From Psococerastis gibbosa (taxonomy: Eukaryota; Arthropoda; Insecta; Psocodea; Psocidae), in NCBI GenBank assembly GCA_963971405.1, contig OZ020484.1, positions 26,992,770 to 27,056,769 on the forward strand: DNA of 64,000 bases, read 5' to 3'. A program made the translations under genes and the position numbers. Under the pieces are notes generated by a model. That model made no database searches. It saw nothing but the letters and a program-made list of their open reading frames with translations, and was not told where the DNA came from. Each line of letters begins with the position of its first letter. Positions within the stretch are counted from its first letter, which is position 1. Positions 1-12,150 of the stretch are shown here, piece by piece.

Positions 1-230
1 AACACAAACACAAGTATAAGGCCTGACTTTGATTAACGAACCGTAAGCTTTCCACGGGGTTTGTCACATGGAAGGACATTCATTTCCTTTCCTGTATACT
101 CGCCGAAAGGCTTACTTAGCACCGAAACGAAATTTAATAAAGAAGTTGTGGGTTTGAATCCTAACCTCCTCCATCTCATCGGGCACGTATACTTTAGGTT
201 TTCTCGTATATGTTACTCTTGTTGCTACTT

Positions 231-1037
231 GCTTTCCAATTTATACGTAGTAGCCTATAAGGAAAGCTTTGTGATGGTCGAAATTTTCAAATCCGAGATT
301 TCAACGGATTTACACGTTTTGAGGTACAAGGAACCAAAAAAAGTGGTTTTTACGAAATGTCTGTCTGTCGCTCTGTCTGTATGTCTGTATGTCTGTCTGT
401 CTGTTCATCGATTTTCAGGCAAACTACTCGGCCAATTTTGATAAAATTTTGCATGTAGGTTCACAAAAATCATACCTCGAGACAATTTTTTTTTTTTTTT
501 GCTAACTCAATTTGGGGGGTTTTATTCTCAAAAAACTAAAAAAAACGTCTAAAAAATTATTTCTTTTAAATTCACATTGTAGTCGTTATTAATGTTAATA
601 AAATGCGGGGGGTAGCTTGCCCCTTGATAGTTTGCTTCTGGGGGTAAAAAAATAAAAAATAACTAAATTTTAATGAAAAATTACTAAAAAATAATTTTTC
701 ACCGAAACCTTTCTATCGATTATCGAAACCGGACAGGTTGCTTTCCCAAAAAACTGTTTGGTTTGTGCAAAAAAAAAAATGTTTTTGAAAAATGAAAATT
801 TACGCTCAAATGCATTGCGTGCCCTGCCATTATTGCTGTGTGGTAATGTAATGTAATGTCTGACATATCGAGAATTTAATTCACCTCCAGTGACGTTAGG
901 TGGACAACCCCCCCCCCCCCCATGAGATGTCCGAAATTTAACAGTAGGAAAATTATTTACCATGAAAGTACTCATTTTCTCTATCTACTAATTGATAAAT
1001 TGGATAGCATGTTCGAGTAAACTCGCACCGGTTCTTT
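231..1037 (+). repeat. Family A nonautonomous element, copy 1
   Basis: One of five copies of a roughly 0.8 kb repeat. It opens with GCTTTCCAATTTATACGTAG, runs through a GTCTGTCTGT stretch, a poly-T tract, a GGGGGGT block and a long C run near 910-920, and closes with TTGGATAGCATG and the end motif ACCGGTTCTTT. Other copies lie at 5928, 48219 (reverse), 54948 and 60503. The short inverted motif GCTTTCCAATTTAT at one end and AAATTGGAAAGC near the other suggests a DNA transposon without coding capacity. No coding frame here is convincing. The superfamily is unknown to me. Confidence 0.75.
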
Positions 1038-1397
1038 AAATTTGTAGCAGCAAGTAAAATACAGAAATTCAAACAAACTGCTTTCATTGGTCTGACTTTT
1101 TTTTAGAAGTTTTTTCTGATTACATCATAGGAATCCGCTTTACGAACTTAATAGGGTCGATGCCATCTTTTGTGCGTTAAGTCGACGGCAAATGCCAATT
1201 TGGTGGGCTTAAAAAAGCTGTTTGACACTTAGATGAAATTTATTGTTTTTGATTGAAAACAGCTTTTCTAGTTGCATTATCTTTTTACGTTCATCTTAAT
1301 TTTTATGAACGAATCGGGTTCTCCCGGTACTCATTTTTGTACAAGGTCAAATTCTTTATAAAATATCAAAATATCATAAGGACATTAATGAGTATGA

Positions 1398-1563
1398 GAA
1401 GAAATGCTCCTCTGCACAGTATGTAGCCGGCACTAAACACGTTTGGCTACAATTTTTGAAAGCGTGAACAAATGCCAGGTTACGCCTTTACGCATTCAAA
1501 GACTGTCTTAGTGCCGACTACATACTATGCACTAAAATGTAGAGGAGTGTTTTTTCTACTTCT
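1398..1563. repeat. Family C MITE, copy 1
   Basis: Inverted repeat element with ends GAAGAAATGCTCCTCT and its reverse complement-like AGAGGAGTGTTTTTTCTAC. Inner halves repeat the words GTAGCCGGCACTAAA and TAGTGCCGACTAC in opposite orientation. Related copies lie at 2098, 16493, 18511, 38150, 47997 and 54479. Noncoding, a likely nonautonomous DNA transposon. Confidence 0.65.
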
Positions 1564-1673
1564 CCTAATTCATTTATGGCTTTATGACGGATTCTATTCT
1601 AATAAATTTGGCTTTAAACAAACATCGTGTAGTGGAGGGGGGGGGGGGATCCGACTTGCTCAATCTTAATTCA

Positions 1674-1806
1674 CGTTACATTGCAAAGTTTGGTCCGACC
1701 TGCCACGTCTTTTCAATGATGAATGATTGGCCATAAAAGACATGGCAGGTGACACCTGAAATGCATGAAAATATTTTTTGCCCAGAAGTGAATGTCCTGT
1801 CTCTCC
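1674..1806. repeat. Family F short MITE, copy 1
   Basis: A 130 base repeat whose middle shows mirror-related words, CCACGTCTTTTCAATG and CATAAAAGACATGGCAGG, and which ends near GAATGTCC. A second copy with clearer ends, GGGACATT and AATGTCCC, is at 53038. It is preceded by a G run at 1636-1648. Noncoding. Confidence 0.55.
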
Positions 1807-2097
1807 CATATAGAACTCTAGGCCAGACATGAGTCGCAGGGCAATTTTCGCAACTACTAACAATTTCCGGGTGTAACAGCGTGATGACCGGTCTCTATCT
1901 CGTTATACGAGTGCTTACTCCGTTACCCGTCACGTCCCGTCCCTTCTTCACGTTCACCCTAATGGGTGCCAATTACTCCCATGGCCGCAGAACAGAATTT
2001 AAGGGACAATCGGAGAGAGAAAAAAGGCTTGTAAGTGCACAAAATAAAATGTCTCATGAAATATCCATCGTAGAGCTCCTAAAAATATCACATTCCT

Positions 2098-2275
2098 CAG
2101 CAGAAATGCTCCTCTACATTTTGATATATCTTATGCGCCCGTCGATAACACCGATCGGTCACAATTTATTGACGGGGATTTGTAAAGAAAAAATAGCTGT
2201 AGCTGAGGGTGTCCCGAGGAAGGAATTCAAAAACTGTGGCCAATCGGTGATTGTGATGGCCAGATATCATACTGT
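2098..2275. repeat. Family C MITE, copy 2
   Basis: Starts CAGAAATGCTCCTCTAC and contains the paired words CGATCGGTCACAAT and AAACTGTGGCCAATCGG in inverted orientation, as in the copies at 18511 and 38150. The right end is decayed. Confidence 0.55.
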
Positions 2276-4246
2276 ATGAAAGAATGAATGAATAAATAAC
2301 AACTTTATTGCAACAATTGATATTTCCAGGGAAACCCGACTATTATTTTAACGAAGGATTAGTTGGACTTAGGCAATGCACTATAATTTTCTAACCCTTT
2401 GTTAAATAATATTACACCATTGATTACCAGTAACCTTTCCCAATAAATTTGACTATCACTATATATCGTAGTGGGGGTGTCCGATTTGCTCTAAAGTGGG
2501 GGAAGGGAAGGAAGGAAAAATCCCTTAATTTTCCTCGAAAGACTATAAGTCACAAAGGTTAGGTTCGGTAATTGGAATTGCTTACGGGGGCCGTACCCAG
2601 TTGAATGCCTGAAGCAGTAAGAATAAATTATGCAAAAAAAAAAACTCTGCTTTCAAAAGGTTGCAGGGAAGTAATCGGGCTGGAAAAATCACGCGAAACT
2701 GGTTAGTTAAATGCAAATGAGGGCAAAGAAGGGAATGAAATGAAGTCTTTTAATGTCTGCAATCAGCTAGCGCTGATTATACGACAATTGCTTACACCCA
2801 ATCACAATCATGCAGACTCGAGAAATAGATCTGTTTACACAACGATTTTTGGTGAAAGAAGTTTGATTTAAAAAAAGCTAAAACCGTCATTTTACATTTT
2901 TCCTTTGTTCGTATAAATGATGAAGGACACCACTTGGACTATTAGGGACGGAAGTCTGATATTTTGTGGGGCTCAGCTCAGTGCTGTGGTTCATTCATTT
3001 TGTTTGCGGAATTCTGAAGACGTCGCGATGTCGTTAAATCTTGACTCTTTATTTCAATTTCGAGCACTGGAAATATTTCCAATGTAAGAAACGAATAAAA
3101 AATCAAAGGGGAATAAAAATAGCTACACAGCTGGAAAGAAAATAATACGATGACGAGGAAATGATGAACTGTGTTCTCTCCGTCACTCATCGACCGGTAT
3201 TAAATTTTTATAAGATGACTGACTCGGAAGCAGCAGGTGTCGCCACGTTGATTGACCAGAAACACACCCACTCGTCAATTAATCTTAAAATTATCTGTCC
3301 TTATAAATAGACATTGATTAACGTGGCCAGCTCCCACCTGAAAATATCGTCTCTCGCGGAATGCCACTCAGGTGGGTGGAATTTTTAACAGCTTTCCATC
3401 GGCGTTGTTAACAGTTACAGTATTAGTGGCAATATTGACGTTTGAATGATGAAACCATTATTCGTTGGCATAATTAATATTTAATACAATGTGTGAGTTT
3501 AAAATCTATATACCGGATTTATATTGATGGTTATTAAATTCAGCTAATGGAAAATTAAAAAGTTAAAATATTTGGAGGTAGCCAATCTAGCATATCAAGG
3601 TCCGCAAATCTCGGTTTTTATGGGCCATTTAGCTGAACGACTGACTGATCGGTGGCATAAATCCGTGGGTGTCGTTACAGGGTCTGAGGAACAGTTGCCT
3701 TACTGCAAGCTAGCAGTATGTGCTTAAGGGAAGCTTGCCTTTAATGGATGAGGGGCGCCTTCCTTGAGATTGAAGATTTTTGTAAACTCTCAAAGCTACA
3801 TAAAATCTCAATCAAAGGAGTAGAAACTGAAAAGCACATCACCGCGACTGGGCAAACCCAGGAGCATTATAGAAGCTATACCAGGTACCGATCCACAAAA
3901 AGATATTTAAAAAAAAACCCGATGGTATCTGGTTTGAAACCAACGTAGCGTGTGAAGTTGGTACTCCATATTGTCGACACCAAAACAACAGACTCATCCA
4001 CCTTCTTTCAAGTAGGCCCATTTTCGTAGCAGTTGTACGTTTCATGCTAGAAGATCCCGACAAAGAATTTTTAAAAAATTTCAAAAGCCACTAATTTTCA
4101 TTAAAGGCAGGCTAAGCGCTAGATAACCAAATTATCAAGCAACGTTTTTAATTCGGCTTTATTTTCTTATTTTTGGGGTGCGTTTATGCGTATGCACTTA
4201 ACCCTTGTCGCCCCAGCTGAGTATCACTACTACACTACATGTCCAA
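2276..4246. other. No gene seen
   Basis: AT-rich intergenic sequence with short G runs (2470-2512) and small direct and inverted words. Open frames here are short, lack domain character and lack paired splice sites. I see nothing I can name. Confidence 0.5.
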
Positions 4247-4420
4247 GGCCGTGCCCAGGTTTTGATTTCGCGGGGGGGGGGGGGGTCCAACAATTTTTTT
4301 TAACGTAATTCATTTATGAATTACAGAATAAATTCTTCAAACCATACAGGTTTACATGCAAAAATTTATTTCGAGGGGGCGGGGGTCCGGACCCCATGGA
4401 CCACCCCCCTGGGCACGGCC
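4247..4420. repeat. Foldback MITE with GGCCGTGCCCAG ends
   Basis: The ends are GGCCGTGCCCAGG and CCTGGGCACGGCC, exact inverted repeats of 13 bases. Inside, a G run (4271-4284) and a second G-rich block precede a C-rich right arm. A partial relative with GGCCGTAGACAG and G runs lies at 12046. Widespread arthropod MITEs have similar ends; this is a family-level resemblance only. No clear target duplication. Confidence 0.7.
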
Positions 4421-4669
4421 ATGACTACACAACTACCTATCAACTTGTTTCTAAAGACTTTTATCACTAAAGAAGAGCTAGGATCATGCTCGAATTCGCC
4501 CCTTCTCAGGTTACACTTTTCTTAGCTCATGTTGCTATGGACCGGATATGCATTTGAATATATAATACCATTATATTACCGGTATATTACGTGTAATATA
4601 TTCAATGGCCTTACCATGCCGATGCCGCTACAGGATGCTGTAAGTCAAGAAGCACAGTCTTTCCACAAG

Positions 4670-5310
4670 ACGCGCCAATGGATGTTAATGAGGATTATTA
4701 CCTCCGATGGCAGATCAACTCAAGATATTGACTACAGATTGCATCAAGCAAGAGTAGTTTAAAAAAAAAATCTATAAACTTTTGAGTCAAACATAACCGT
4801 TACACTAAGGAAACAAACAAATGCTGAAGTCTCTGGAGTGGAACATTCAATATATTACCTGTATATGGGTGGGAGACAATGTATCACCGAAAGAGACCCC
4901 AAAAAACTAGAAGATTTTGGGATGAGGTGCTATCGTCGCATTCTACGAAAATCATGGCAAGACTACGTTACCAATGAGGAAGCTCTAATCCTAATACGCG
5001 AAAAGAAAACTCTGGTTGCATCCATATCGGCAAGATAGATCGGACATCTACTACGACATGAGAACTTTGTCATTTGCAACATAGAAGGGACAATAGAAGG
5101 CAAAAATCGACAGGGACGTTCAGGAAAACAATATCATCAGCAAGAAAGGAAGACTTGGGGAACACGTCCTATGCAGAGTTGAAGAGAGCATGCCACAATC
5201 GCCTAAGTTGGAGACATCGCTGTAAAGATTGCTATCAACCAGCCATCATACGATTGTAACTTGAAGATAGAAAGATAGATAGAGAGACAGGCAGGCAGAC
5301 AGACATTTAG
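4670..5310 (+). pseudogene. Decayed LINE, C-terminal part of reverse transcriptase ORF plus 3' tail
   Basis: Frames in succession read like the region after the reverse transcriptase palm of RTE-like or related arthropod LINEs: SDGRSTQDIDYRLHQARV near 4700-4757, then ERDPKKLEDFGMRCYRRIL and SWQDYVTNEEALI at 4890-5000, then IGHLLRHENF in another register with a stop between them at about 5036. The remainder (GRSGKQYHQQERK, WGTRP) continues in the next frame to about 5200. It ends in a GATA/CAGG simple repeat (5262-5310), the kind of short-motif tail such LINEs carry. At least three breaks; old. Confidence 0.7.
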
Positions 5311-5359
5311 TATTAATTCAATGTATTTTCACTGTAATGTATCTATTGCAACGCAAATT

Positions 5360-5814
5360 TTTTTTTTTTTTTTTTTTTTAAAAAATCACGGGGCCTTTCA
5401 GCCTGAATGGCGTCGACCTTTAATAGGTCTTTTGCCACCGTGGTTATCTCACTCTTCCCATTTTGATACACCCACCAGTCCAATAAATTTTCTGATGGTG
5501 CCTATGGGGTCGTTTCTGATGGTTAACGCTTCTTCTCCTGGGAAGCCCAGGGTCTGAAGGCGTTTTCGTGCCAGCGCCTCACATTCAAGAAGGACGTGCT
5601 CTGCTGTTTCATCCTCCATCACGCACCATCGGCACAGTCGGTTTTCTTGTATAATTCCGATCTTGTGGAGATGGGCTCGAAGTTGGCAATGTCCTGTCAG
5701 CAAACCAATGACTTTCCTCATCACAACGCAAATTAGTTTCCTGGGATGACTATGTCCACTAAAGCGTTTCGCGTCCTCGCTTTGCCAGACCCCCACGAAT
5801 GCAACTAACTGCAC
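5360..5814 (-). pseudogene. LINE 3' fragment, zinc-knuckle end of ORF2
   Basis: On the minus strand about 120 residues remain open. They include VIGLLTGHCQLRAHLHKIG and the knuckle CRWCVMEDETAEHVLLEC (C-x2-C-x8-H-x4-C). This layout is shared with the RNase H-bearing LINE at 58.1 kb (CRHCNEADETAEHVVGHC), so both belong to the I/R1/LOA-like group. Downstream on the same strand a short 3' region ends in a poly-A tract (the T run at 5360-5380). 5'-truncated, as is usual for LINE copies. Confidence 0.75.
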
Positions 5815-5927
5815 TACAGCTGCTCATTATAAATATAAATTATAATAGTATACGTCTGTTGGAACAATGTACAGTATCTGCAATACTAATTTTAACTCTT
5901 CTAGAGCAATGGTTCTTAACCTTTATT

Positions 5928-6763
5928 GCTTTCCAATTTATACGTAGTATAAGGAAAGCTTTGTGACGGTCGAAATTTTCGATTCCGAGATTTCAACGGA
6001 TTTACACGTTTTAAGGTCCCAGGAACCCAAAAAAGTGGTTTTTACGAAATGTCTGTCTGTCTGTTCGTCGATTTCCGGGCAAAATACCCCGTCGATTTTG
6101 ATGAAATTCGGCATGTAGGTTCACTAAAAATCATACCTCGGGACCATTTTTTTTTTTTTTTGGCTAACTCAATTGGGGGGGTTTTTATTTTCAAAAAACG
6201 TCTAAAAAAATTATTTCCCAATAACGGCTCCAACGATTCCTCTTAAATTCACACATATTGTAGTTGTTGTTAATGTTGATAAAATGCGGGGGGTCGCTTG
6301 CCCCTTGATATTTTGCTTCTGGAGGTAAAAAAATAAAAATGACTTTAATGAAAAATGACGAAAAAATAATTTTTCTGCGACACCTTTCTATCGATGATTT
6401 CTACCTTCAGGTATGTTTTAGGTGTTAAATTGAGTAACGAAACCGGACAGGTTGCTTTCCCAAAAAAGTATTTGTTTTTGTTCAAAAAAATTTTTTGTTG
6501 AAAAAATGATAGAAAATTCACGCTCAAATGCATTGCGTGCCCTGCCAGTATTGCTGTGTGGTAATGTGTTGGTCTGACCTATCTAGAATTTACCTCACCA
6601 CCAGTGACGAGTGACGTCAGGTGGACAACCCCCCCCCCCCCCTCCCCAAGATATCGGAAATTTAACTATAGGAAAATTATTTACCATGAAATTACTCATT
6701 TTCTCTTTCTACTAATTTTGATAAATTGGAAAGCATGTTCGAGTAAACTCGGACCGGTTCTTT
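5928..6763 (+). repeat. Family A nonautonomous element, copy 2
   Basis: Best preserved full-length copy of family A: starts GCTTTCCAATTTATACGTAG, ends TCGGACCGGTTCTTT, with the C run at about 6629-6645. Alignable over its whole length to copies at 231 and 48219. No coding capacity. Confidence 0.8.
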
Positions 6764-7999
6764 CTTCTTGCTGACCATTTGACAAATTTTTTTATACAGG
6801 AAAACATGTAGGAAATATACAGGTAGGAGCAGTCAGTCAATATTGAAGGCAAGTGGCAAACTAAAAAATAAATTCTTTACGACTGTTCACGTTAAATTTC
6901 TACCTACAACTGGGAGGATGGAGGGATGGCATGATTATGTATGTATTTCAAGTTTTGGTTCGCCATTGTAGACAATCTGCGGTTATAAAGACAACCACGT
7001 CCTTGACGTTTCTAATTTTTTAAAGGGGATCATAATAAAATTTATTTATCAGCGACACTATCATCATTTCTGTGAATCTCTTAGATGAAAGCAATGCCAT
7101 GTAGCAAAAATGTAATGAAAAGAAACTACAAATAGTGTATATTTTATAAGGAACAAAAAACCAACATTCATTAACCTCATTTTATTTTAATTTCAGATGA
7201 AAATGAGAAAAGTTTCAATGCGAAAAATTGACCGCAAGGGTTTGCCTTATTTCAAAGTACAGTTTGTAGCTAATACAATTAGCTACGAAATTATGCATAA
7301 ATTTGCTGTACCACTGTTATTTCTCGCTCATTACCTAGATTTATATTTTTATGTGTTGATATAACCTGTAATAATGTTCTAGGGTCCCATTCGTATAGAA
7401 TTCAATAAACCTTAAAGTCGAGTTAGCGATGGTAGATTCCGCAAGTTTGCCATAACATAGGGCTACTGGCTATGACCACGGTAAGCCTACACTGGGGGGG
7501 GGGGGGGGAATGTCGGCTTGCTAGGCAAAACAAAGGTTATGCCACAATATGGGGCTGTATTAAATGTATTTAATAATTAAACAAAAAACAAAAACACTGT
7601 TGAGAAGCCTGTACGATCCGTCTTAATGCCCGGTGCATTCTCGCAGTCGTGATTTGCCGACGTCTTTTCCAATGTAGGTACAGGGCTTGGTGCAAAGCCA
7701 CAGAGCCTACTTTCGAAGATTCCTATGATCGGGCGTGTCTAGGGGATAAACGCACACTTTCATGCGCTTGGCTTCACAATAGCATCCAAAACCGTTCAGA
7801 AATCGACAAGAAACTTTCTGCTAGCCCTATGGCTTCAATGGAAAAGACTGCAAGAATCGTCAGTGTCTACCGGGCCCTGGAGACAACCAGCCACTATCTA
7901 TTTTTTCTTTACCAAGTCAAATTTCAACTAGCTATCATCGAGGAATTAGTAAGAGGAAATGTCCCTCAATATTTAGAGATAGCAGTATGTGGCCGTCAC
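6764..7999. other. No gene seen; G run
   Basis: AT-rich sequence with a G run at 7494-7508 that lies in a context like those at 1636 and 2470 (G run followed by a CGACTTGCT or CGGCTTGCT word), probably another MITE remnant. An open frame at 7649-8077 runs into the inverted-repeat element that begins at 8003, and I could not relate it to a known protein. Confidence 0.45.
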
Positions 8000-8002
8000 T
8001 TA

Positions 8003-8695
8003 GGCCCCGTACACGCGGATGATCGAACGCCAACGACCAGCTCAGAAATTTGTCATGGGAGTAAATGGTCTTGGTGAATGGTTGGTGCTGAGTCTACTTC
8101 AGAAGATTTTTCTTAGCTGGCATGTCGAGGGGAAAACCGTGGAAAACCGTAGCCCTGCACGAGGTCAGCGTCCAGCCTGATAAGGCGGGGATTCCACCGA
8201 CCGGCTAGGGCTAAATACAAAAACGGTGACGTGGTAACAGACATTCAAGACTTAGGCGGGGTTTCCACCGACTTCGCATTGCAGAATGCAAATGACATTG
8301 ACGGAAATTTGAATTTTTCTTTTTATAGAAATCTATTAAAATGTTTGTACTTAACATATCCCATGACGCCATTTTTTAATTTAAGTTTGTTTGTTTGTGA
8401 TTTTACTGTATGATCATTGATCAATTTTAACTATGGCATAGAGGAAAACAAACATTTCAATGTCATTTGCATTCTGCAATGCGAGGTCGGTGGAAACCCC
8501 GCCTAAGTCTTGAATGTCTGCTACCGCGTCACCGTTTTTGTATTTAGCCCTAGCAGGTCGGTGGAATCCCCGCCTAAGAGAAATCTTCTGAAGTAGACTC
8601 TGTGGTTTCGCACCAACCATTATCCAACCCATTCGCTACTATGACGGATTTCTCAGCGAGCCGCCGGCGTTCGAATCGTTCATGTGTACCGGGGC
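8003..8695. mobile_element. Family G element, Harbinger-like MITE with TTA duplication
   Basis: Terminal inverted repeats GGCCCCGTACACGCGG and GTGTACCGGGGC are flanked by TTA at 8000-8002 and 8696-8698, fitting the 3-base TWA duplication of PIF/Harbinger elements. The arms extend inward: GAGTCTACTTCAGAAGATTT at about 8090 is matched in reverse by AAATCTTCTGAAGTAGACTC at 8582-8601. The centre is occupied by a family B MITE. A solo right end of the same family is at 52030-52081. Noncoding. Confidence 0.8.
8184..8574. mobile_element. Family B MITE, copy 1, nested in family G
   Basis: Outer ends GGCGGGGATTCCACCGACC and GGTCGGTGGAATCCCCGCC flanked by TAA on both sides (8181-8183, 8575-8577). Inside, at 8255 and 8503, a second pair of the same ends (GGCGGGGTTTCCACCGAC and complement) occurs, again bordered by TTA/TAA. 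The core carries the words TTTGTTTGTTTGTGATTTTAC and GATCATTGATCAATTTTAAC. Total palindrome arms exceed 120 bases. Nonautonomous Harbinger-like element by target duplication. Confidence 0.85.
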
Positions 8696-8698
8696 TTA

Positions 8699-10490
8699 AC
8701 CAGATTGGCTACAGTTATGAGCTCCTTCCACCAGTCACATAACTATCAGTTTCTTTTTAGAAATCAAGCTCCAAAACTGTTGCCAATTGGCGTTAGTGCT
8801 TGCGATATACTACGCGTCAAAATGTTTATTATTTTATTAATCATTGCTCTACAGTCAGTACTATCGAGATTTCATGTGAAATTTGATTTGGTAGTCTCAA
8901 ATGGGAAAATCATTCGGGCTGCTGGGCGTAACAAGGGTTAACCCTACACAGGGCCATGGCAAATTGGGAAAACAGCCGACAGTATGGGATTTCCCGGACA
9001 GGACAGAGTAGTGACGTCACCTTTTGTTTTAGCACTACAGGACTGTGACGGACAAGGTCACCACACTGGATGACCTCTGTGGTGTCAGTGCCATAATATA
9101 GTCCTTCACCTAAAACGGGACATTCATTCCTCTAATTAACAGAAATTGGTAATAAATCCAAATTTGCAGATATTTATGAAATAGTAATAAAGTGGCATAA
9201 GAGTTTGAAAATATTTAAATTAAAAATATATACATTAGTCATTTTTGGTCACATGTTCCGGAGTTCCTTATGTACGTATATCGTACAGAGATGATGAGCA
9301 TCAAACTATAAAAGTTCAACAAACGGAAAAACTATCCTCAATTTTATATTATGTTTGGGTTTCAACTTTCATTAGATTAAGAGTGGAGAACGTGGTCGTC
9401 CAACAAATACATTTTCAATACAATTCAAGTTCAGGTTCAGAAACCCTGCTGAGGACATTAAATGCATGTAATAAGCTGTTTTTTGGACACACAAAAAACC
9501 CACACTGATATCAAGCGCCGTATTTTAAACTCATCAAATTTGCTCTTCCCGTCTGTTTGACATTCAGAATAAACCCTCAGTGATGGTCAGTATGTAAACC
9601 GAATGGAATCACAATATCCGTGCTATTCATAAAACTGAAGAACTTCTGGGGAACATAAGTTTGTCGACATTTTATAATTGCAATGATTTTTAAATGGAAC
9701 CGTGTCGGCCACGGGGTAGGCTTAATATAAAATAACATGGGGGCCGGGGTCCTAACGTGGGAAATATTAAAAATATAAAAATTAAGCGTTGGGGAACATT
9801 CCGACGACTAAATTAATATTGAGAAAATTGCTAAATTTTATTATTGGTAAGCTGGTAAGGCTAGTGGGTAAGCTATATGCTATGCAATTAGTATTAAAAT
9901 TAAAAAAAAAAGATAATAATTATTAATAGATACCATACAAAACGAGAAAACAATAGAGTGACAGTAGGCTGAAATAAAGAACTAATAACGGATGTAGTAT
10001 ATACGAGTACCAACTCTACCATATAAAAAACATCAAAATTTCTACTACTACGGTACAGGACAGAGAATAACAAACCGCCATAGGCTGAATATAGCGTTGT
10101 ATCGGCTTAAATAATCTAATTACGTTATCAACATAAGGCATGGCTCCTGTGAATGAAAAATGTCACTGTCCTAAAGGACGAGCCTAAATAAAGGTAAAAA
10201 CACACAGCATGATAATAAAATCACGACCGCAACAATGAAATGACGTAAAACAAAGGCGTAGGCTGCGGGGTCAACCCTAATATTTGGGTTTACCTTATTC
10301 TACAATCCGCAAACTTCCAAGGAACCCGAGCACCATTGGCATTACTTGTAGAAATACATTGCTTTTTGTTTGATATACTGACTTGCAGGACCTGTACAGT
10401 AGTGGTACAGACTCCGACTTTCACCCGAAAGGTTGTTGGGGCGAGTGCCACACTGGCTACATTTTCTGGCCATGCTTCAGAGGGCAAGTA
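8699..10490. other. No gene seen
   Basis: Intergenic sequence. Short open frames on the + strand at 8684-8941 and 9245-9508 have no recognisable domains or splice context. A (AT-rich) stretch at 9890-10040 has no repeat unit that I can define. Confidence 0.45.
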
Positions 10491-10612
10491 AAGCAGGCGG
10501 TCCCGGGTCATCCTAGTTGAGTGTAAGAGAGGGCTTTATAGCCCTAACTCCGCTAGGTTGGCTTAGTAATAGAACAACAAAAAGTCAAGATTTATTTATT
10601 TATTTACTTGCA
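10491..10612 (+). repeat. LINE 3' end remnant, copy 1
   Basis: The sequence from AAGCAGGCGGTCCCG through GTTGAGTGTAAGAGAGGGCT and AACTCCGCTAGGTTGGCTTA to a TTTATTTATTTA tail is repeated at 18211-18330 with about 90 percent identity. The gene-less text with GAGAGGGC...CCCTAACTCCGC followed by a short-motif tail resembles the 3' UTR ends of insect LINEs; that assignment is from general knowledge of such ends, not a search. Confidence 0.55.
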
Positions 10613-11442
10613 GCTGCCTGTAGTCCTACCAGTTTGAACGCTCTGTACCCTGTTTTTGTTATGTCCAGTCTAATAGTCTCAAGGACCGTATCCATTTTAG
10701 AGATTAGGGGTATTCACTATCTGGTATTTATCATGTAACCGTGTTAAATATGTTAAATCGAGAATCCCATTGATGAACGTAAATAAAAACAATGATAAAT
10801 TATTTAGCATTTTTTAACTATTTGCGAACCCTGGGGTTCACTAAATCCAGCGTAAATGTCAAGAAATCGTAAATTTCACGGTCATTTTCATTTCATTTTA
10901 TTTTTTATTGGTCTATCAGTGGAAATTAGTGTGAGCTTTCCTAGTTATCAATTAGTATATTATACGTACTGAGATAGATAACTAGTAGTTCCATGGTAAA
11001 TAATTGTCCCAGGGTTCAATTTCGGTTGCCTCGACTTTCCTTATCTCAAAGCACCGAATTGATTGATGAGTCATCTCCTTCATTACTAAACACCTGCTAA
11101 CTTACTACGAAACATGAAATTCTCATTAAGCCTACTATTAACTCAACTTTAACTTTTGCACAGTCATGTTCCGAGAAAAAGCGAGAACGAAGTATTCCTC
11201 TACTGCATCCTTTCAGTCCATTCGTGTTATTAATAATAAGCAGCGCCAAAAATTATCAATTTCTTTTTTAAATATGGTTAACAAAAACGTTGAGGAAACC
11301 GTTGACCTAAGCATCATCGCGTGGAGAACCTGCCCCGTCATCGTGGAATGTCGTGGCAGCAACGATTTAATTAATCTAGGAGACGTTTCGATGGGATAAG
11401 GAGGGGGAGGGTCAACGGGTTATAGGCGCCCAAATCCCCGCG

Positions 11443-11933
11443 CACTTGAGACTTTTTGTAGTTATGGCGTCACTGGATATTTGTATGTGTGACGTCACTG
11501 AATATATATTTAATTAAGGGAGAATTTATGGGAAATACACTGTTGTGTTTGTTGTGGACTTTGAGGTCCAGATGTTGGTAAGAAAAATATTGATTTGTTT
11601 GAATCGTCGTAAGAAAGTCACTAAATAACCATTTCTCTCTCGCATAGGCTAGTCAATTAGTCTAACAACGATCCCATTAGTAGTAGAGACTTGAGACTTT
11701 ATGTTGTTATGGCGTCACTGGATATTTTTATGAGTGACGTCACTGAATATACTATGTATTTAATTAAGGGAGAATTTAGGGGAAATACACTGGTAGTAGT
11801 TTTGTTGTAGACTTGTGGTCCATAAGAAAAATATTGACTTGCTTGAATCGTCATAAATTTTTTCTCAGTAACCATTTTTCTCTCTCATAGGCTAGTCTTT
11901 TAGTCTAACGATGATCCATCCCATTAGGAGTAG
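11443..11933. repeat. Two-copy tandem duplication, unit about 246 bases
   Basis: ACTTGAGACTTT begins a unit at 11443 and again at 11689. Both units contain TATGGCGTCACTGGATATTT, GTGACGTCACTGAATAT, TTTAATTAAGGGAGAATTTA and CATAGGCTAGTC in the same order. Each unit also holds the palindrome TGACGTCA, a CRE-type site by sequence. The copies differ by several small indels, so the duplication is not recent. Confidence 0.75.
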
Positions 11934-12045
11934 GAATTCATATTAATTTAACGTAAACCTACGTACATAGATAAATGCTTTCATATTTTTTACTTCTATA
12001 CCTACGGGGCTCTCGTAAACAGAACACAACAGACCAATCCTACCA

Positions 12046-12150
12046 AGGCCGTAGACAGTTTTTTTTTTTTTTTGGGGGGGGGTGGTCCATCTGACGTAAC
12101 CTCAATATGCATAAAACTAAATTCTATTTGGGGGGGGGGGGCATGAATCT
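12046..12150. repeat. G-run MITE remnant
   Basis: GGCCGTAGACAG followed by a T run, a G run (12075-12082), a short spacer and a second G run (12130-12141). The order of parts is as in the intact MITE at 4247. The right end is missing. Confidence 0.4.

Noticed and set aside
361-410. GTCTGTCTGT simple repeat as a microsatellite locus
   Set aside because: It is part of the family A consensus (also at 6050 and 55075), not an independent microsatellite.
1881-2279. 132-codon open frame with a methionine start
   Set aside because: Overlaps a family C MITE, and the composition is not protein-like.
7649-8077. 142-codon plus-strand open frame
   Set aside because: No domain recognised, it runs into the terminal repeat of the family G element and has no splice context. 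Probably chance or an unrecognisable relic.
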